Shown here: positions 35,183-44,807 of the stretch, piece after piece | Layout of the letters: each line of letters begins with the position of its first letter | Position numbering within the stretch: position 1 is the stretch's first letter | DNA from: Methylococcaceae bacterium | Lineage (GTDB): Bacteria; Pseudomonadota; Gammaproteobacteria; Methylococcales; Methylomonadaceae | Length of the DNA: 64,000 nucleotides | Reading direction: 5' to 3' | Assembly: GCA_030693065.1 (NCBI GenBank) | Contig: JAUYBL010000020.1 | Coordinates: 1-64,000, forward strand | Notes under the pieces: generated by a model | What the model was told of the DNA's origin: nothing | What the model saw: the letters and a program-made list of their open reading frames with translations, nothing else | Database searches by the model: none | Position numbers and translations under genes: made by a program

Positions 35183-35241
35183 GCAATCTCAATCTACATT
35201 TACCACCAAGTGATAAGTCCATCCTGTTAGATTGAGTTTGC
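35183..35241. terminator. Inverted repeat between convergent genes
   Basis: The 14 bases at 35183-35196 (ending CTCAATCTA) pair with 35228-35241 (starting TAGATTGAG) with one mismatch. It lies between the small peptide gene and the end of the leftward cytochrome gene and could stop transcription from both sides, though T-runs are weak. Confidence 0.45.
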
Positions 35242-35260
35242 TATTGTTGAACAATGATCC

Positions 35261-35986
35261 TTACTTCTTCGAATAAAACCACATCTGATAAACGCTGAGT
35301 AATATCTGCAATCCCATCGAAATCCCCATTAATGCACCGCTGCCGATCACGACATAAGCAAATGAGGAATTGGTTTTGGTAATAAACCAAGACAATACAT
35401 CCAACAGCATCGCTGCAAACGGAATGACCACCGCCACGCGTTTGACGATCACATTGATGTCGCAAAGCAAAAATATCTTGCCGATAAAAAACAAAATGAA
35501 GGCAATGCCAAATAAGTGAATATGCGAGACGCGGACCAAGGTAGGGATAGTTGCTCCGCCGCCATGTGCTACTTCGGCAACAGTGGCGTACTTGGTTAAA
35601 TCCGGCAGCGATGGATTAACACTGGGTGTATGACACAGTACACAATCGCGATTCAAAATCGGGGCAATTTTGTCGTTATATTCGGGTTCGTCGGCGCCGG
35701 CATGTATCCATTGCATAATAACGTCTTTGTCGCTTTTGTATTTTAAGTTCGGCTCCATGATGCCGTTAATCGCAGTACCTAAACGGGTTTGGGTATTAGA
35801 ACCGTGATAACTGATCACCACATCTTCAACTGACAACCCGGCTTTACCGTCAAGGCCTTGATGGGTGTAATACATATTGGCAAGTGCCGCTATGTAGCCC
35901 AGGCCAATGGTAAGCAGGAATACTGTATTCAAGATTCTTTCACTGATAGAAATGTCTTTAAAGCGGGTATAGCGTTCTGGAGCCAT
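35261..35986 (-). CDS. Inner-membrane protein with one c-type heme site
   Basis: A 241-residue protein with a first membrane span at about residues 21-40. A periplasmic segment carries one heme-binding motif, CVLCH at 115-119, and three further spans lie near 150-170, 177-197 and 207-230. It should hold a periplasmic heme tethered to the inner membrane. It is downstream of an outer-membrane cytochrome gene on the same strand, with a strong hairpin between. I infer that the two act together in periplasmic electron transfer. The family has no established function that I can name. Confidence 0.75.
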   Translation of the reverse strand: MAPERYTRFKDISISERILNTVFLLTIGLGYIAALANMYYTHQGLDGKAGLSVEDVVISYHGSNTQTRLGTAINGIMEPNLKYKSDKDVIMQWIHAGADEPEYNDKIAPILNRDCVLCHTPSVNPSLPDLTKYATVAEVAHGGGATIPTLVRVSHIHLFGIAFILFFIGKIFLLCDINVIVKRVAVVIPFAAMLLDVLSWFITKTNSSFAYVVIGSGALMGISMGLQILLSVYQMWFYSKK

Positions 35987-36027
35987 AATAATTCCTGGTA
36001 GCGCAATAGCTGTAGAAATAGAGATGG

Positions 36028-36061
36028 TTAGGGGGCAATATCAATAAATATTGCCCCCTAA
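36028..36061. repeat. Intercistronic 14-bp hairpin
   Basis: TTAGGGGGCAATAT (36028-36041), loop CAATAA and ATATTGCCCCCTAA (36048-36061). It is a perfect stem between two cotranscribed cytochrome genes and has no T-run. It could protect the upstream message from decay, so that the outer-membrane protein is made in larger amounts. Confidence 0.7.
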
Positions 36062-36095
36062 AGCATTTGAATAAGAAAATACCGTTATTAGCTCC

Positions 36096-37451
36096 TTAAA
36101 ACGCCACCCAACCGTTGATCATAAAGGTATTCTTTTGACTGGCTTTATCCGCTGTGCCATCAAATTTTGAATAGCCGATGTATTGCAAACTGGTACGTAA
36201 ATTAAGCCATGGACTCAACGTCGAAGTCGTTTTTCCAAACGGCACATAGACAAGCTCGGCTGTGTAGAACTCACTGTTAGGCTTATTTAACGAATTAGCG
36301 GCATAAAGATTAGCGTCTTTAGATCCGGTAATTCTGTTGTAACCGAAGGTCACGCCGTAGGTTTGCTCGAAGGTATAGGCGGTATTGAACTTAAAGGTCG
36401 TAAGATAAGTGTTACCGGTTGACGCCACTTCACCCGCCAGCCTGCTTGCCGATAATTTTTGATCTTCGTAAATATAAGATGTTTTGGTTTCAAAGATATG
36501 CTTTGGATTACCCATATATTGGTAAGTGGCATCGACAGCAACATCGGTATAGTGGTCGGAGCCATTACTACGCTCGCGTGCTGGAAACACATCGGCAATC
36601 ATCCCGTAGTGACCTAGCGAGAAAAAATGCCCTTTCCAGTCTTGTTGCAACGCAGCACGCCAATACGGTGCACCGCCATCAATTAGCTGTTGACCGGCAT
36701 CCGCCACACCTAAGCCTCTTTGCATGTTGTTCGCAAGTGAGGCATAACCGCCTGCTTCCAAATACAACAAATTATTGATCATGGTGTAAGCAGTGGCGCC
36801 GCCCACTTGTGTAGCAAAGGCGCCATCTAGCATGGTGGAGGCTCCGACACCAGGCTGCACTGGGCTGCCGTTATAAGGAAATCCCCAAGCAGGCGTGGTA
36901 TTCCAAAGATCTTGAGCGGTCGGATTGTTGTTGACCGAAATACCGTAAGTGATTGGCGTATCACCAATGTCTGCGGTGTCGGCAAAACGAATGTCAGTAT
37001 TATCAAGTGCTAAGCGATCGCTATAACCATCAAAAGTAAGCTGACTAAAGGCACCCACCTTACCGTAAACTTTTCCTGCATAAAATAAAGACGCTTGATC
37101 AAAGGTAAAGTTGTTGTTTTTGCTGTAGCCGGGCTCAAATCCAGACTTATCTTGATCTTTTTGGGTATTAGTAAATGACCCCATGACCATAGCGCTCACT
37201 GGCGGTAACTTTGCGTTAGTGCCACTGCCGCCGCCCTGCGTATAACCGCCTAATTTAAAATCACGACCAAAAGGTGTCAGGTTAGGACCAAAGGATTGCG
37301 TATGACATTGACTACACGCAGCGCCGGTTTGCCGGGAAAAGCTGGGCACCGCTTCAGCTACCGAACTGGTCAGTAACATAACAGCGGTTAGCGTTAACAG
37401 TGAAGCAAGTAAACAAACCGTATTTTTAGGGCGTTGAAAAAAATATCGCAT
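36096..37451 (-). CDS. Outer-membrane beta-barrel with one c-type heme site
   Basis: A 451-residue protein from ATG 37451, chosen because AAGGAG lies eight bases before it and only two before the alternative GTG. A signal peptide (residues 1-34, ending VAEA) is followed at once by PSFSRQTGAACSQCH, with heme ligands Cys46, Cys49 and His50, and by FGPNLTPFGRDFKLGGYT. The rest alternates polar and aromatic residues like a barrel and ends FMINGWVAF, a typical C-terminal signal of outer-membrane proteins. The fold suggests a porin with a heme at its periplasmic mouth. A role in electron exchange across the outer membrane is inference. The 240-residue cytochrome gene follows on the same strand. Confidence 0.75.
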   Translation of the reverse strand: MRYFFQRPKNTVCLLASLLTLTAVMLLTSSVAEAVPSFSRQTGAACSQCHTQSFGPNLTPFGRDFKLGGYTQGGGSGTNAKLPPVSAMVMGSFTNTQKDQDKSGFEPGYSKNNNFTFDQASLFYAGKVYGKVGAFSQLTFDGYSDRLALDNTDIRFADTADIGDTPITYGISVNNNPTAQDLWNTTPAWGFPYNGSPVQPGVGASTMLDGAFATQVGGATAYTMINNLLYLEAGGYASLANNMQRGLGVADAGQQLIDGGAPYWRAALQQDWKGHFFSLGHYGMIADVFPARERSNGSDHYTDVAVDATYQYMGNPKHIFETKTSYIYEDQKLSASRLAGEVASTGNTYLTTFKFNTAYTFEQTYGVTFGYNRITGSKDANLYAANSLNKPNSEFYTAELVYVPFGKTTSTLSPWLNLRTSLQYIGYSKFDGTADKASQKNTFMINGWVAF

Positions 37452-37748
37452 AGGCACATCTCCTTAAAATTTAGAAAATCTATTTATCCTTACCAAGGAC
37501 AGGGTAATTAAAAGCAACTTTCACGCCATATTTTTAAGAAAATAACTTTTCTTTTAATTTCAATCACCTAGAACAAAATTCATAATTGAAAATAAGCCGA
37601 TATTGGTTCATATCAACCTTATGCCAAGGTGCATTTCAACCAATAGGTTCATTACAACCAGCCCCTGAAAACTACAAAACACAAAATTTGGCAGATAGAA
37701 ATTTCCATACCTACAGAGCTTCATGGACCGCCCTCGAAAGGTGTTAGG

Positions 37749-40334
37749 ATGAATCAAATAGCAAGGTTTTCTAAATCGGTAAGTAAGATGAAAAAGGCTC
37801 TAAACAAATCAGACAATTCCAATTCTCAAGCTACTTTCTGGAGTCTTTCCATTGATCAGCAACTCCAGCAGTTAAACACCACAGCTCAAGGATTAACGTC
37901 CGAAGAAGCTAACCAGCGCATAAAGCGCTTTGGCAGCAATCAATTGAACAGCAAAAAAGACACCGGCAATATTCGGCTATTTGTTGCGCAGTTTAAAAGC
38001 TCGATAATTCTGATATTGCTGTTTGCCACCGGCTTGTCGTTCTATTTACATGACCGTGTCGATGCCGCAATTATTTTGACTATCGTGTTAATCAGCGGCT
38101 GTTTGGGCTTTTGGCAGGAAAAAGGCGCCGCGAATGCAATTAAACAATTGCTTGCCATGGTGCAAATCAACGTCAACGTGCTGCGCGACGGTACTGCCAT
38201 AGAAACGGCACTGGAAAAGCTGGTGCCCGGCGACCTTGTCATACTCAAAGCAGGTGACGTAATCCCTGGCGATTGTTTGCTTGTTGAATCCGACAATCTG
38301 TTTGTTGATGAAGCAATACTCACCGGCGAAAGCTACCCGGTTGAAAAGCTGCCTGGCGTGCTACCGACTGATACTGCCTTGAGTCAACGCACCAACGCAT
38401 TGTGGATGAGCACGCATGTGCAAAGTGGTTCAGCCAAGGCATTGGTTGTGGCCACCGGACAAAGCACTGAATTCGGCAAACTATCGTTACGCATTAAGTT
38501 AAAAGCTCCGGAAACCGATTTTGAACGTGGCATCAGACGCTTCGGTTATCTGCTGATGGAAGTCACCTTGCTGTTGGTAATTATCATCTTTGCGGTAAAT
38601 GTCTATCTGGCAAAACCGGTGATGGATTCGTTTTTATTTGCGCTAGCCTTGGCGGTTGGTTTAACGCCGCAATTACTTCCCGCCATTATCAGTATTAATC
38701 TCGCTCATGGTGCCAAACGCATGGCCGAGCAGAAAGTAATTGTTAAACAATTAGCCTCAATCGAAAACTTCGGTAGCATGAATGTATTGTGCTCAGATAA
38801 AACCGGCACGCTGACTGAAGGCATTGTGCATCTGCAAGGCGCCTTAGATATTGCAGGCGCACCTAGTGAAAAAGTGGCACGCTTCGCCTATCTCAACTCT
38901 GTCTATGAAACCGGCTTCATTAACCCCATCGACGAAGCAATCAGGCAACACCGCCAATTTGATGTGGCCGATTGCAATAAGCTGGCGGAAATTCCCTATG
39001 ACTTTTATCGTAAACGCTTAAGCGTATTAATCGCTCAGCCGGACGGCGAACTGCTGATTACTAAAGGCGCGTTAACTAATATCCTTGCTGTCTGCACTGA
39101 AGTGGAAATGAACGATGGCAGTTTAAAAAACATCGAGGATGTGCGCCAAGACATTCAGCAACGCTATGAAGAATTTAGCAAACAGGGCTATCGGACCTTA
39201 GGATTGGCTTACAAGCCAATGACAAATACAACCGGGCTTGATAAAACCGATGAAAGCGCCATGCGTTTTGTCGGCTTTCTAGTGCTATTTGATCCGCCCA
39301 AAGCAGGTTGTTTAGAGACCATCAGGCAACTTCGTGAGCTTGGCGTTACGCTGAAAATAATTACCGGCGATAACAAACTGGTCGCCACCACAGTCAGTAA
39401 ACAGTTGGGGCTTGCGGAATGGGCGATTCTGACCGGCCCCGAAATACGCCAAATGAGTGACTTAGCACTGATGAATCAGGTGGTGGATGTCAATGTGTTC
39501 GCCGAAATTGAACCCAACCAAAAAGAGCGCATTATCATTGCCCTGAAAAAAACCGGTTTTGTCGTCGGCTATATGGGTGACGGTATTAATGATGTATCGG
39601 CACTCCATGCCGCTGATGTCGGTATTTCCGTTGAAAGCGCCGCAGATGTCGCCAAAGAAACTGCGCAAATCGTGCTGTTAGAAAAAGATTTAAATGTATT
39701 AGTACGAGGCGTTCGTGAAGGCCGCATTACCTTTGCTAATACCTTAAAGTATGTGTTTATGGCAACCAGCTCCAACTTCGGCAATATGTTCAGCATGGCG
39801 GGGGCCTCGTTATTTTTGCCGTTCCTGCCGTTATTACCCAAGCAAATATTGCTGACCAATTTATTGACCGACTTCCCTGAGATGACCATTGCCTCTGATA
39901 ATGTCGATGCCGAAATGGTCGCTCAGCCGCGACGCTGGGACATCAAGTTTATTCGTAATTTTATGATTACTTTCGGCATCGTCAGCTCCATATTCGACTA
40001 TCTGACCTTTGGATTGTTATTGATGTTAGATGTTCCGGAAAATGAATTCCGTACCGCTTGGTTTATGGAATCGGTGGTGTCGGCGGCGTTAATCGTGTTT
40101 GTAGTCCGCAGCAGCCGCGCGTTTTACAAAGGCAGACCCGGCAAATACTTGGTGGCTGCAACCATGGCGATTGTCGCAATTACTGTCGCGTTACCCTACA
40201 CACCAATTGCGCCTTTTATAGGCTTTGTACCGTTGCCACTGTCTTTACTTGGACAGATTGGATTGATAGTTTTGCTTTACATAGCCACGGCCGAGCTGGC
40301 AAAACACATTTTTTATCGTCTGGTAAAGTCTTAA
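37749..40334 (+). CDS. mgtA: Magnesium-transporting P-type ATPase, MgtA-like
   Basis: An 861-residue P-type ATPase that would import Mg2+. It has the phosphorylated Asp350 in CSDKTGTLTEG, the TGES loop (ILTGESYPVEKLP), the hinge GDGINDVSALHAADVGISV and about ten membrane spans. The C-terminal LLPKQILLTNLLTDFPEMTIASDNVD is a mark of the MgtA/MgtB group, as against calcium or sodium pumps. An N-terminal cytoplasmic extension precedes the cation-ATPase domain. No leader structure like the mgtA riboswitch of enterics was recognised in the 290 bases upstream. It is divergent from the outer-membrane cytochrome gene. Confidence 0.9.
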   Translation: MNQIARFSKSVSKMKKALNKSDNSNSQATFWSLSIDQQLQQLNTTAQGLTSEEANQRIKRFGSNQLNSKKDTGNIRLFVAQFKSSIILILLFATGLSFYLHDRVDAAIILTIVLISGCLGFWQEKGAANAIKQLLAMVQINVNVLRDGTAIETALEKLVPGDLVILKAGDVIPGDCLLVESDNLFVDEAILTGESYPVEKLPGVLPTDTALSQRTNALWMSTHVQSGSAKALVVATGQSTEFGKLSLRIKLKAPETDFERGIRRFGYLLMEVTLLLVIIIFAVNVYLAKPVMDSFLFALALAVGLTPQLLPAIISINLAHGAKRMAEQKVIVKQLASIENFGSMNVLCSDKTGTLTEGIVHLQGALDIAGAPSEKVARFAYLNSVYETGFINPIDEAIRQHRQFDVADCNKLAEIPYDFYRKRLSVLIAQPDGELLITKGALTNILAVCTEVEMNDGSLKNIEDVRQDIQQRYEEFSKQGYRTLGLAYKPMTNTTGLDKTDESAMRFVGFLVLFDPPKAGCLETIRQLRELGVTLKIITGDNKLVATTVSKQLGLAEWAILTGPEIRQMSDLALMNQVVDVNVFAEIEPNQKERIIIALKKTGFVVGYMGDGINDVSALHAADVGISVESAADVAKETAQIVLLEKDLNVLVRGVREGRITFANTLKYVFMATSSNFGNMFSMAGASLFLPFLPLLPKQILLTNLLTDFPEMTIASDNVDAEMVAQPRRWDIKFIRNFMITFGIVSSIFDYLTFGLLLMLDVPENEFRTAWFMESVVSAALIVFVVRSSRAFYKGRPGKYLVAATMAIVAITVALPYTPIAPFIGFVPLPLSLLGQIGLIVLLYIATAELAKHIFYRLVKS

Positions 40335-40374
40335 ATTAGATGCAAGGAATCTTAAATCCCTGCGGAGCGCAACA

Positions 40375-40611
40375 TTGATTAATCCACAAAACAAAATCGC
40401 CATCGGCACCATTATCAAAGTGCATGGTCCAGTGGTGCTTATTGATTGCAATCCGCTTCCACCCTTACGGCAGGCGTTATGTACCTGTTTTGATCACACC
40501 ACCTATCTACTCGAAGTGCATCAGCACCTAGATGAACACCGGATCAGGGCAGTTAAATATCGCCTCCCAACTTTCGATAAAGCGTGCCCCGGTCAATGCC
40601 CAACATTTTAG
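40375..40611 (+). pseudogene. N-terminal fragment of an alternative F-type ATPase beta subunit
   Basis: From TTG 40375 to about 40560 the frame reads KIAIGTIIKVHGPVVLIDC, then PLPPLRQALC and YLLEVHQHLDEHRIRAVKY. This matches the first 60 residues of the beta subunit of the sodium-type N-ATPase. The nucleotide-binding Walker motifs are all missing. The last 17 codons run antisense through the end of the regulator gene at 40553. The fragment shows that an N-ATPase gene or operon once stood here. It is probably not functional. Confidence 0.6.
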
Positions 40612-41923
40612 CCGCTTGAACTTTGTTATCCTGGGTTAATTCCAAAACACGGCGGATATAGGTGATTTCCAATTCCGCCAAGGTCATCGAATGAGTTGCG
40701 GCATTTCCCAGAAAATCATCTTCAACGGGTAGCTGGGTTGCCTGAGCCAGGTCTTCCAGCAGAATCGTGTCATGCTCAGTCAAAGCCACTGCCCTTTCCA
40801 GCATATTAGCTAATTCGCGCACATTCCCCGGCCAGGCATAGGCCCGAATCCAGCGCATAGCTTCAGCGGATATGCCCTGAAGTTGTCTTTGCAGTTTTAT
40901 TTGAGCATTTTGCAATAAATGATCTACCAAGCGATCCAAATCGGGCAGGCGCTCTCTTAATGGTGGAATATCAAAACGTATTACACTGAGTCGATAGTAA
41001 AGGTCGGGGCGCATCAAGCCATTCTGTAAGGCTTTTTCGATAGGTTGGTTGGTGGCGGCGATAATACGAACATTGATGGCAATTTCGCTTGCCGAACCGA
41101 CAGGTCTTACTTTGCCTGTTTCCAATGCTTGGAGAAGCTTGGGTTGAATCGCCAATGGCATTTCGGCAATTTCATCCAAGAATAGCGTGCCGCCTTCGGC
41201 TTCAACAAACAGCCCGGGTCGATGTTCACGAGCATCGGTATAAGCGCCTTTACGCACGCCAAACAATTCGCTTTCCACTAAAGTAAATGGCAAGGCGGCA
41301 CAGTTGATTTGTAGAAACGGGCCGTTAGCACGCGGGCTATGATCGTGAATAAAACGCGCTAAAGCACCTTTGCCGACACCGCTTTCGCCCGTTAGCAATA
41401 CCGGTGAATTGATCTGCGCCGCTCGACCGGCAAGCTGCAGAATCCTTTGCATGTTGGGACTTTCCGCAACCAAGCCACCAGGAATGACATCCCGATCATC
41501 CTTGGCAACACGCACAATTTCTCTGTGTAGTTGCCGATCTTTAAAGGCGCGTTCAATAGCGGAAGTTAAATCGTTCAGTGAAAACGGTTTGGTTATAAAA
41601 CCGCAGGCCCCGGCTTGTAAGCTGCGCACCCCAAGATCAATACTACCGAACGCGGTGATCAAAAGAATCAACTGCCCGGGCTTGTGGGCATGTATCGCCG
41701 ACATCAAATCCAGACCGCGCATGCCGGGCATTTCCACATCGCTGATAACTAAATCAAAATGCTCGGTTTGCAGACGTTGCAGTGCGCGTTGCGGATCGGT
41801 TTCAGCGCTTGTCCTATAACCGCTGGTGGTGAGCATTTCCGTCAAATACTCAACCACGTCGCTATCATCATCGATGACCAGCAAGTGCTTACTTTTTTGC
41901 TTTACTTGATCAGTCAACGTCAT
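40553..41923 (-). CDS. NtrC-family sigma-54 response regulator
   Basis: The protein has 456 residues: a receiver domain with acceptor Asp in LVISDVEMPGMRG, then an AAA+ ATPase (Walker A GESGVGKG, Walker B GGTLFLDEIAEMP), and a Fis-type helix-turn-helix (KVQAAKMLGIDRGTLYRKL). The sigma-54 contact loop reads KGAYTDA instead of the usual GAFTGA. It is encoded downstream of its kinase with a 14-base overlap. Because the pair is divergent from a metal-efflux operon with a sigma-54-like promoter, I infer that it switches on that pump, as ZraR or related regulators do. Confidence 0.9.
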   Translation of the reverse strand: MTLTDQVKQKSKHLLVIDDDSDVVEYLTEMLTTSGYRTSAETDPQRALQRLQTEHFDLVISDVEMPGMRGLDLMSAIHAHKPGQLILLITAFGSIDLGVRSLQAGACGFITKPFSLNDLTSAIERAFKDRQLHREIVRVAKDDRDVIPGGLVAESPNMQRILQLAGRAAQINSPVLLTGESGVGKGALARFIHDHSPRANGPFLQINCAALPFTLVESELFGVRKGAYTDAREHRPGLFVEAEGGTLFLDEIAEMPLAIQPKLLQALETGKVRPVGSASEIAINVRIIAATNQPIEKALQNGLMRPDLYYRLSVIRFDIPPLRERLPDLDRLVDHLLQNAQIKLQRQLQGISAEAMRWIRAYAWPGNVRELANMLERAVALTEHDTILLEDLAQATQLPVEDDFLGNAATHSMTLAELEITYIRRVLELTQDNKVQAAKMLGIDRGTLYRKLGGDI

Positions 41924-43400
41924 GATTGTCTTTCTCCACGGGCAAAATGAGGGTAATGGTACTGCCTAAGCCTGGCGTGCTTTCAGCTTTGATGCTGCCG
42001 TGATGGGCAGTGACAATACTACGGGTCACAGCCAGGCCAAGCCCGACGCCGCCTTGTTCTTGACGAGTAGTAAAAAAGGGATCAAACAGGTGTTTAAGTA
42101 TTTCTTGAGACATGCCGCAGCCATTATCTCGAACAGTGAGTTGTATCGCTTCAACAGCCTCGCTGTGATCGGGATCGGTGTCCGTTTGACAGGGCTCGAC
42201 AGCAACAACAATTCGCCCGCCTGGGCTGGTTGCGGATAAGGCATTGGTCATCAGGTTTAAGACGATTTGTTGAATACCGTCGCTATCGGCATAAATTAAC
42301 GGCAGATGCTTCGAAGCTTCATAGATAAGTTCGATCTGTTTTTTATGTGCTTCATATTCCAATAAATTTAGCACTGCATGCACGGGTTCAGATAGATCAA
42401 TCCGGGTGAAATGAGGTGGGTGCCGCCGCGTAAAATCCAGCAACTGTTGCACGATACGAGTAATGCGTTCGGTTTGGGAAGCCAATATCCGCGCGTGACG
42501 GACGACTTCATCTGGTTGATCTGCACACAGCAACAAATGTTCAGATCGACCTTTTAATATCTGTAACGGCGAGCCAATTTCATGCGCCAGACCTGCTGAT
42601 AACTGTCCGATAGTAATCAGCTTGTCTGCTTCTTGAAGGGCGGCCTGAACATGGCGGCGAGACTGCGCTTCCACTTTAAGTTTATGCCGGGCGTTAGCCA
42701 ATTCTGCAGCCATGGTGTTGAACGTCTTCAGCAGTAAGCCAATTTCATCCCGGTGGTTTATAAGTGGTAGCGGGGAGTAATTTCCGTCTTGTATTTGCTT
42801 CATGCCATCCGCCAGCCGTTGCAAGGGCCAGCCGATATAAATTAAACAGATAAGCGTGCAAAGTGGCCCGCCAATCAACATAAAAGCAATCGTGGAAATT
42901 GCCAGATTACGTCGGGTAACATCAAGATCGCGGCGCATTTCATGCAATGCACGTACAAATACCATCACGCCGAGTCTTTCTCCCTGGGTATTGTGTAAAG
43001 GCAGAAGCAGCGAAATGTATTCGGGATTGTTCTCCGGATAAAAGAATTCATCGTCATCATCGTCTTTTAAAGCAAGATGCAATCTTTCCACAAAATCGCT
43101 TGTGTAAGAATTGCCGACCGCATCAGGAAAAGCCTTACCTTGCTGGTCGTAAATCTTAATATTCAGTTGAGGTTCTATTTTCTCAAGTCCCTTAAGAAGT
43201 TCTTCAATATCCGCCAACTGCTTGTCTCGCATGGCGTTCTCAACAGCAATTTGCAGACCTTTACCAAGTAGCCTTGTTTGTAGGCTGATATTTCGGGTTA
43301 AATCCTTTTGCTCAATTGATAGATGGTAAAGCCCATAACTGATAAATATCAGCAAACCAATGGATGTTAAAGATAACGTGAGTTTAGTGGCAATACGCAT
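41910..43400 (-). CDS. Membrane sensor histidine kinase
   Basis: A 496-residue kinase. A first span lies at about residues 7-27, a periplasmic sensor domain of about 130 residues follows, and a second span is near 160-190. HAMP comes next, then the HisKA box with the phosphorylated His (SAGLAHEIGSPLQIL). The ATPase domain has the N box NLMTNALSATSPGG and the G box DNGCGMSQEIL. The periplasmic part is rich in Asp and Glu (LKDDDDDEFFYPENNPEY), which could bind metal cations. Architecture and position match metal-sensing kinases of the ZraS type. The ligand is inference. Confidence 0.9.
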   Translation of the reverse strand: MRIATKLTLSLTSIGLLIFISYGLYHLSIEQKDLTRNISLQTRLLGKGLQIAVENAMRDKQLADIEELLKGLEKIEPQLNIKIYDQQGKAFPDAVGNSYTSDFVERLHLALKDDDDDEFFYPENNPEYISLLLPLHNTQGERLGVMVFVRALHEMRRDLDVTRRNLAISTIAFMLIGGPLCTLICLIYIGWPLQRLADGMKQIQDGNYSPLPLINHRDEIGLLLKTFNTMAAELANARHKLKVEAQSRRHVQAALQEADKLITIGQLSAGLAHEIGSPLQILKGRSEHLLLCADQPDEVVRHARILASQTERITRIVQQLLDFTRRHPPHFTRIDLSEPVHAVLNLLEYEAHKKQIELIYEASKHLPLIYADSDGIQQIVLNLMTNALSATSPGGRIVVAVEPCQTDTDPDHSEAVEAIQLTVRDNGCGMSQEILKHLFDPFFTTRQEQGGVGLGLAVTRSIVTAHHGSIKAESTPGLGSTITLILPVEKDNHDVD

Positions 43401-43599
43401 GGAAATTAATTTGAGGTAAATTGCAACAGTCCTGCAGTGTATAGCAACACTATTAATTGTAACAAGCGCATCAAAACTTTAGTAAAAAAGACACTCTCTA
43501 AATAGCGTTATTTTTTCTTGTACATTTAAATCATAATAATCAATGCGTTAGATTAATATATCTTGTAATCAACACCTTGAATACTAAAAATTCTGTAAC

Positions 43600-43614
43600 T
43601 GGCATGATTATTGA
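43600..43614 (+). promoter_or_regulatory. Candidate sigma-54 promoter of the efflux operon
   Basis: TGGCATGATTATTGA resembles the consensus TGGCAC-N5-TTGC: the -24 GG is present with correct spacing to TTG, but the -12 element ends GA instead of GC. It ends 36 bases before the adaptor gene start and sits opposite the NtrC-type regulator pair. Confidence 0.45.
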
Positions 43615-43650
43615 TAGTTATGTGTAATTCTCCTAAATTCATACATAACC

Positions 43651-44796
43651 ATGCGCGATTATTTGTTAGTTTTTTTCATTACTGGACTTTTGCTGAGTGG
43701 CTGTACGGAGCCTACTACTGGCGATGCTGGTCGTAAACAGTCAGAGGCTGTTTTATCAGAAAGTGGTACACCTTCTCAGACGGTACCCGCTGGTTTACAA
43801 AAAGCGATTTCAATTCCAATAGAGTCTCGTCCTTACATTACTGTGGCGGCGGTGAGTCCGCAAACCTTCAGCGCGACCGTGCAAGCACCGTCTCGGGTAG
43901 AGTTTCGTGCCAAGGCGTTATCGACGGTAGGCGCTGTCGTTGCCGGACGTCTCGGCAAAATAAATGTCCAAGTTGGCGACCGTGTGAAAGCAGGTACTGC
44001 GTTGGCAACTTTAGAAAGCTCCGAAGCTGCGCAAATGCGCGCGGATGTCGCACGATCGAAGGCTGAGTTACAACGTGCGGAAGACCGTGCCAAACGCCAG
44101 GCGCTCATGCAAAAAAGCGGCGTGGGTTTGGAAATAGAACGCGCCGAAGCAGATATTCAGCTGCGGCAAGCGAGTGCGGATTATCAGCGTAGTTTACAAG
44201 CGGTTCGCTTGCTGGGCGAAGGCGCGGATCAGTCTATCGTGTTGCGTGCGCCGATTGACGGCGTGGTATTGCGCGTCAACGCATCGATTGGCGCTACCGT
44301 GGAATCGGGTGCAGTCCTTTTTGAACTGGGTGAACCAGGGGCGTTGTGGATTGTGGCGGATGTGTTCGACAACGATTTACCGCTGATCGAAAAAGGCGCC
44401 AAAGCATCGATACAAATTAGTTCATTGCCAGAGCCGGTCACCGGTCACGTGATCGCCATCAGTGCAGCTATGCAAACAGATCTGCGTCGCGGTGCGATTT
44501 ATATAGAACTTGATGATAGCCATTTAATTCTAAAGCCGGGTCTATTTGCCAGAGCCTCAATAGAGGCGGCGGGTCCGCACCGGATAATATTGCCAACCAC
44601 TGCAGTGCTGATCAGAGACAAAAAACAAACCGTAGTGTATGTGGAAACTTCGGACGGGCAATTCGAAGCCCGCAACGTGACTATCGGGCAGGCGCGTGAT
44701 GGTCAAGTGCCTATTCTTGATGGGCTTGGCGATGGCGAGCGAGTGGTTATCTCGGGCGCTTTATTGCTCGATTCCGCCGCAGCCATGTTGTTGTAG
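43651..44796 (+). CDS. RND efflux periplasmic adaptor (CzcB-like lipoprotein)
   Basis: A 381-residue membrane-fusion protein linking the inner-membrane pump to the outer-membrane channel. A lipobox (LLLSGC, Cys at residue 18) marks it as a lipoprotein. The order is usual: a barrel-sandwich part (VGAVVAGRLGKINVQVGDRVKAGTALATLES), an alpha-helical hairpin (RADVARSKAELQRAEDRAKRQ), the second lipoyl half (LRAPIDGVVLRVNASIGATVESGA) and beta-barrel domains. No His-rich N-terminal metal-binding extension like that of some CzcB proteins is seen. It is the first gene of a three-gene operon. The start is 11 bases upstream of the permease gene's own start region. Confidence 0.9.
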   Translation: MRDYLLVFFITGLLLSGCTEPTTGDAGRKQSEAVLSESGTPSQTVPAGLQKAISIPIESRPYITVAAVSPQTFSATVQAPSRVEFRAKALSTVGAVVAGRLGKINVQVGDRVKAGTALATLESSEAAQMRADVARSKAELQRAEDRAKRQALMQKSGVGLEIERAEADIQLRQASADYQRSLQAVRLLGEGADQSIVLRAPIDGVVLRVNASIGATVESGAVLFELGEPGALWIVADVFDNDLPLIEKGAKASIQISSLPEPVTGHVIAISAAMQTDLRRGAIYIELDDSHLILKPGLFARASIEAAGPHRIILPTTAVLIRDKKQTVVYVETSDGQFEARNVTIGQARDGQVPILDGLGDGERVVISGALLLDSAAAMLL

Positions 44797-44807
44797 GGGC
44801 GTTTATT

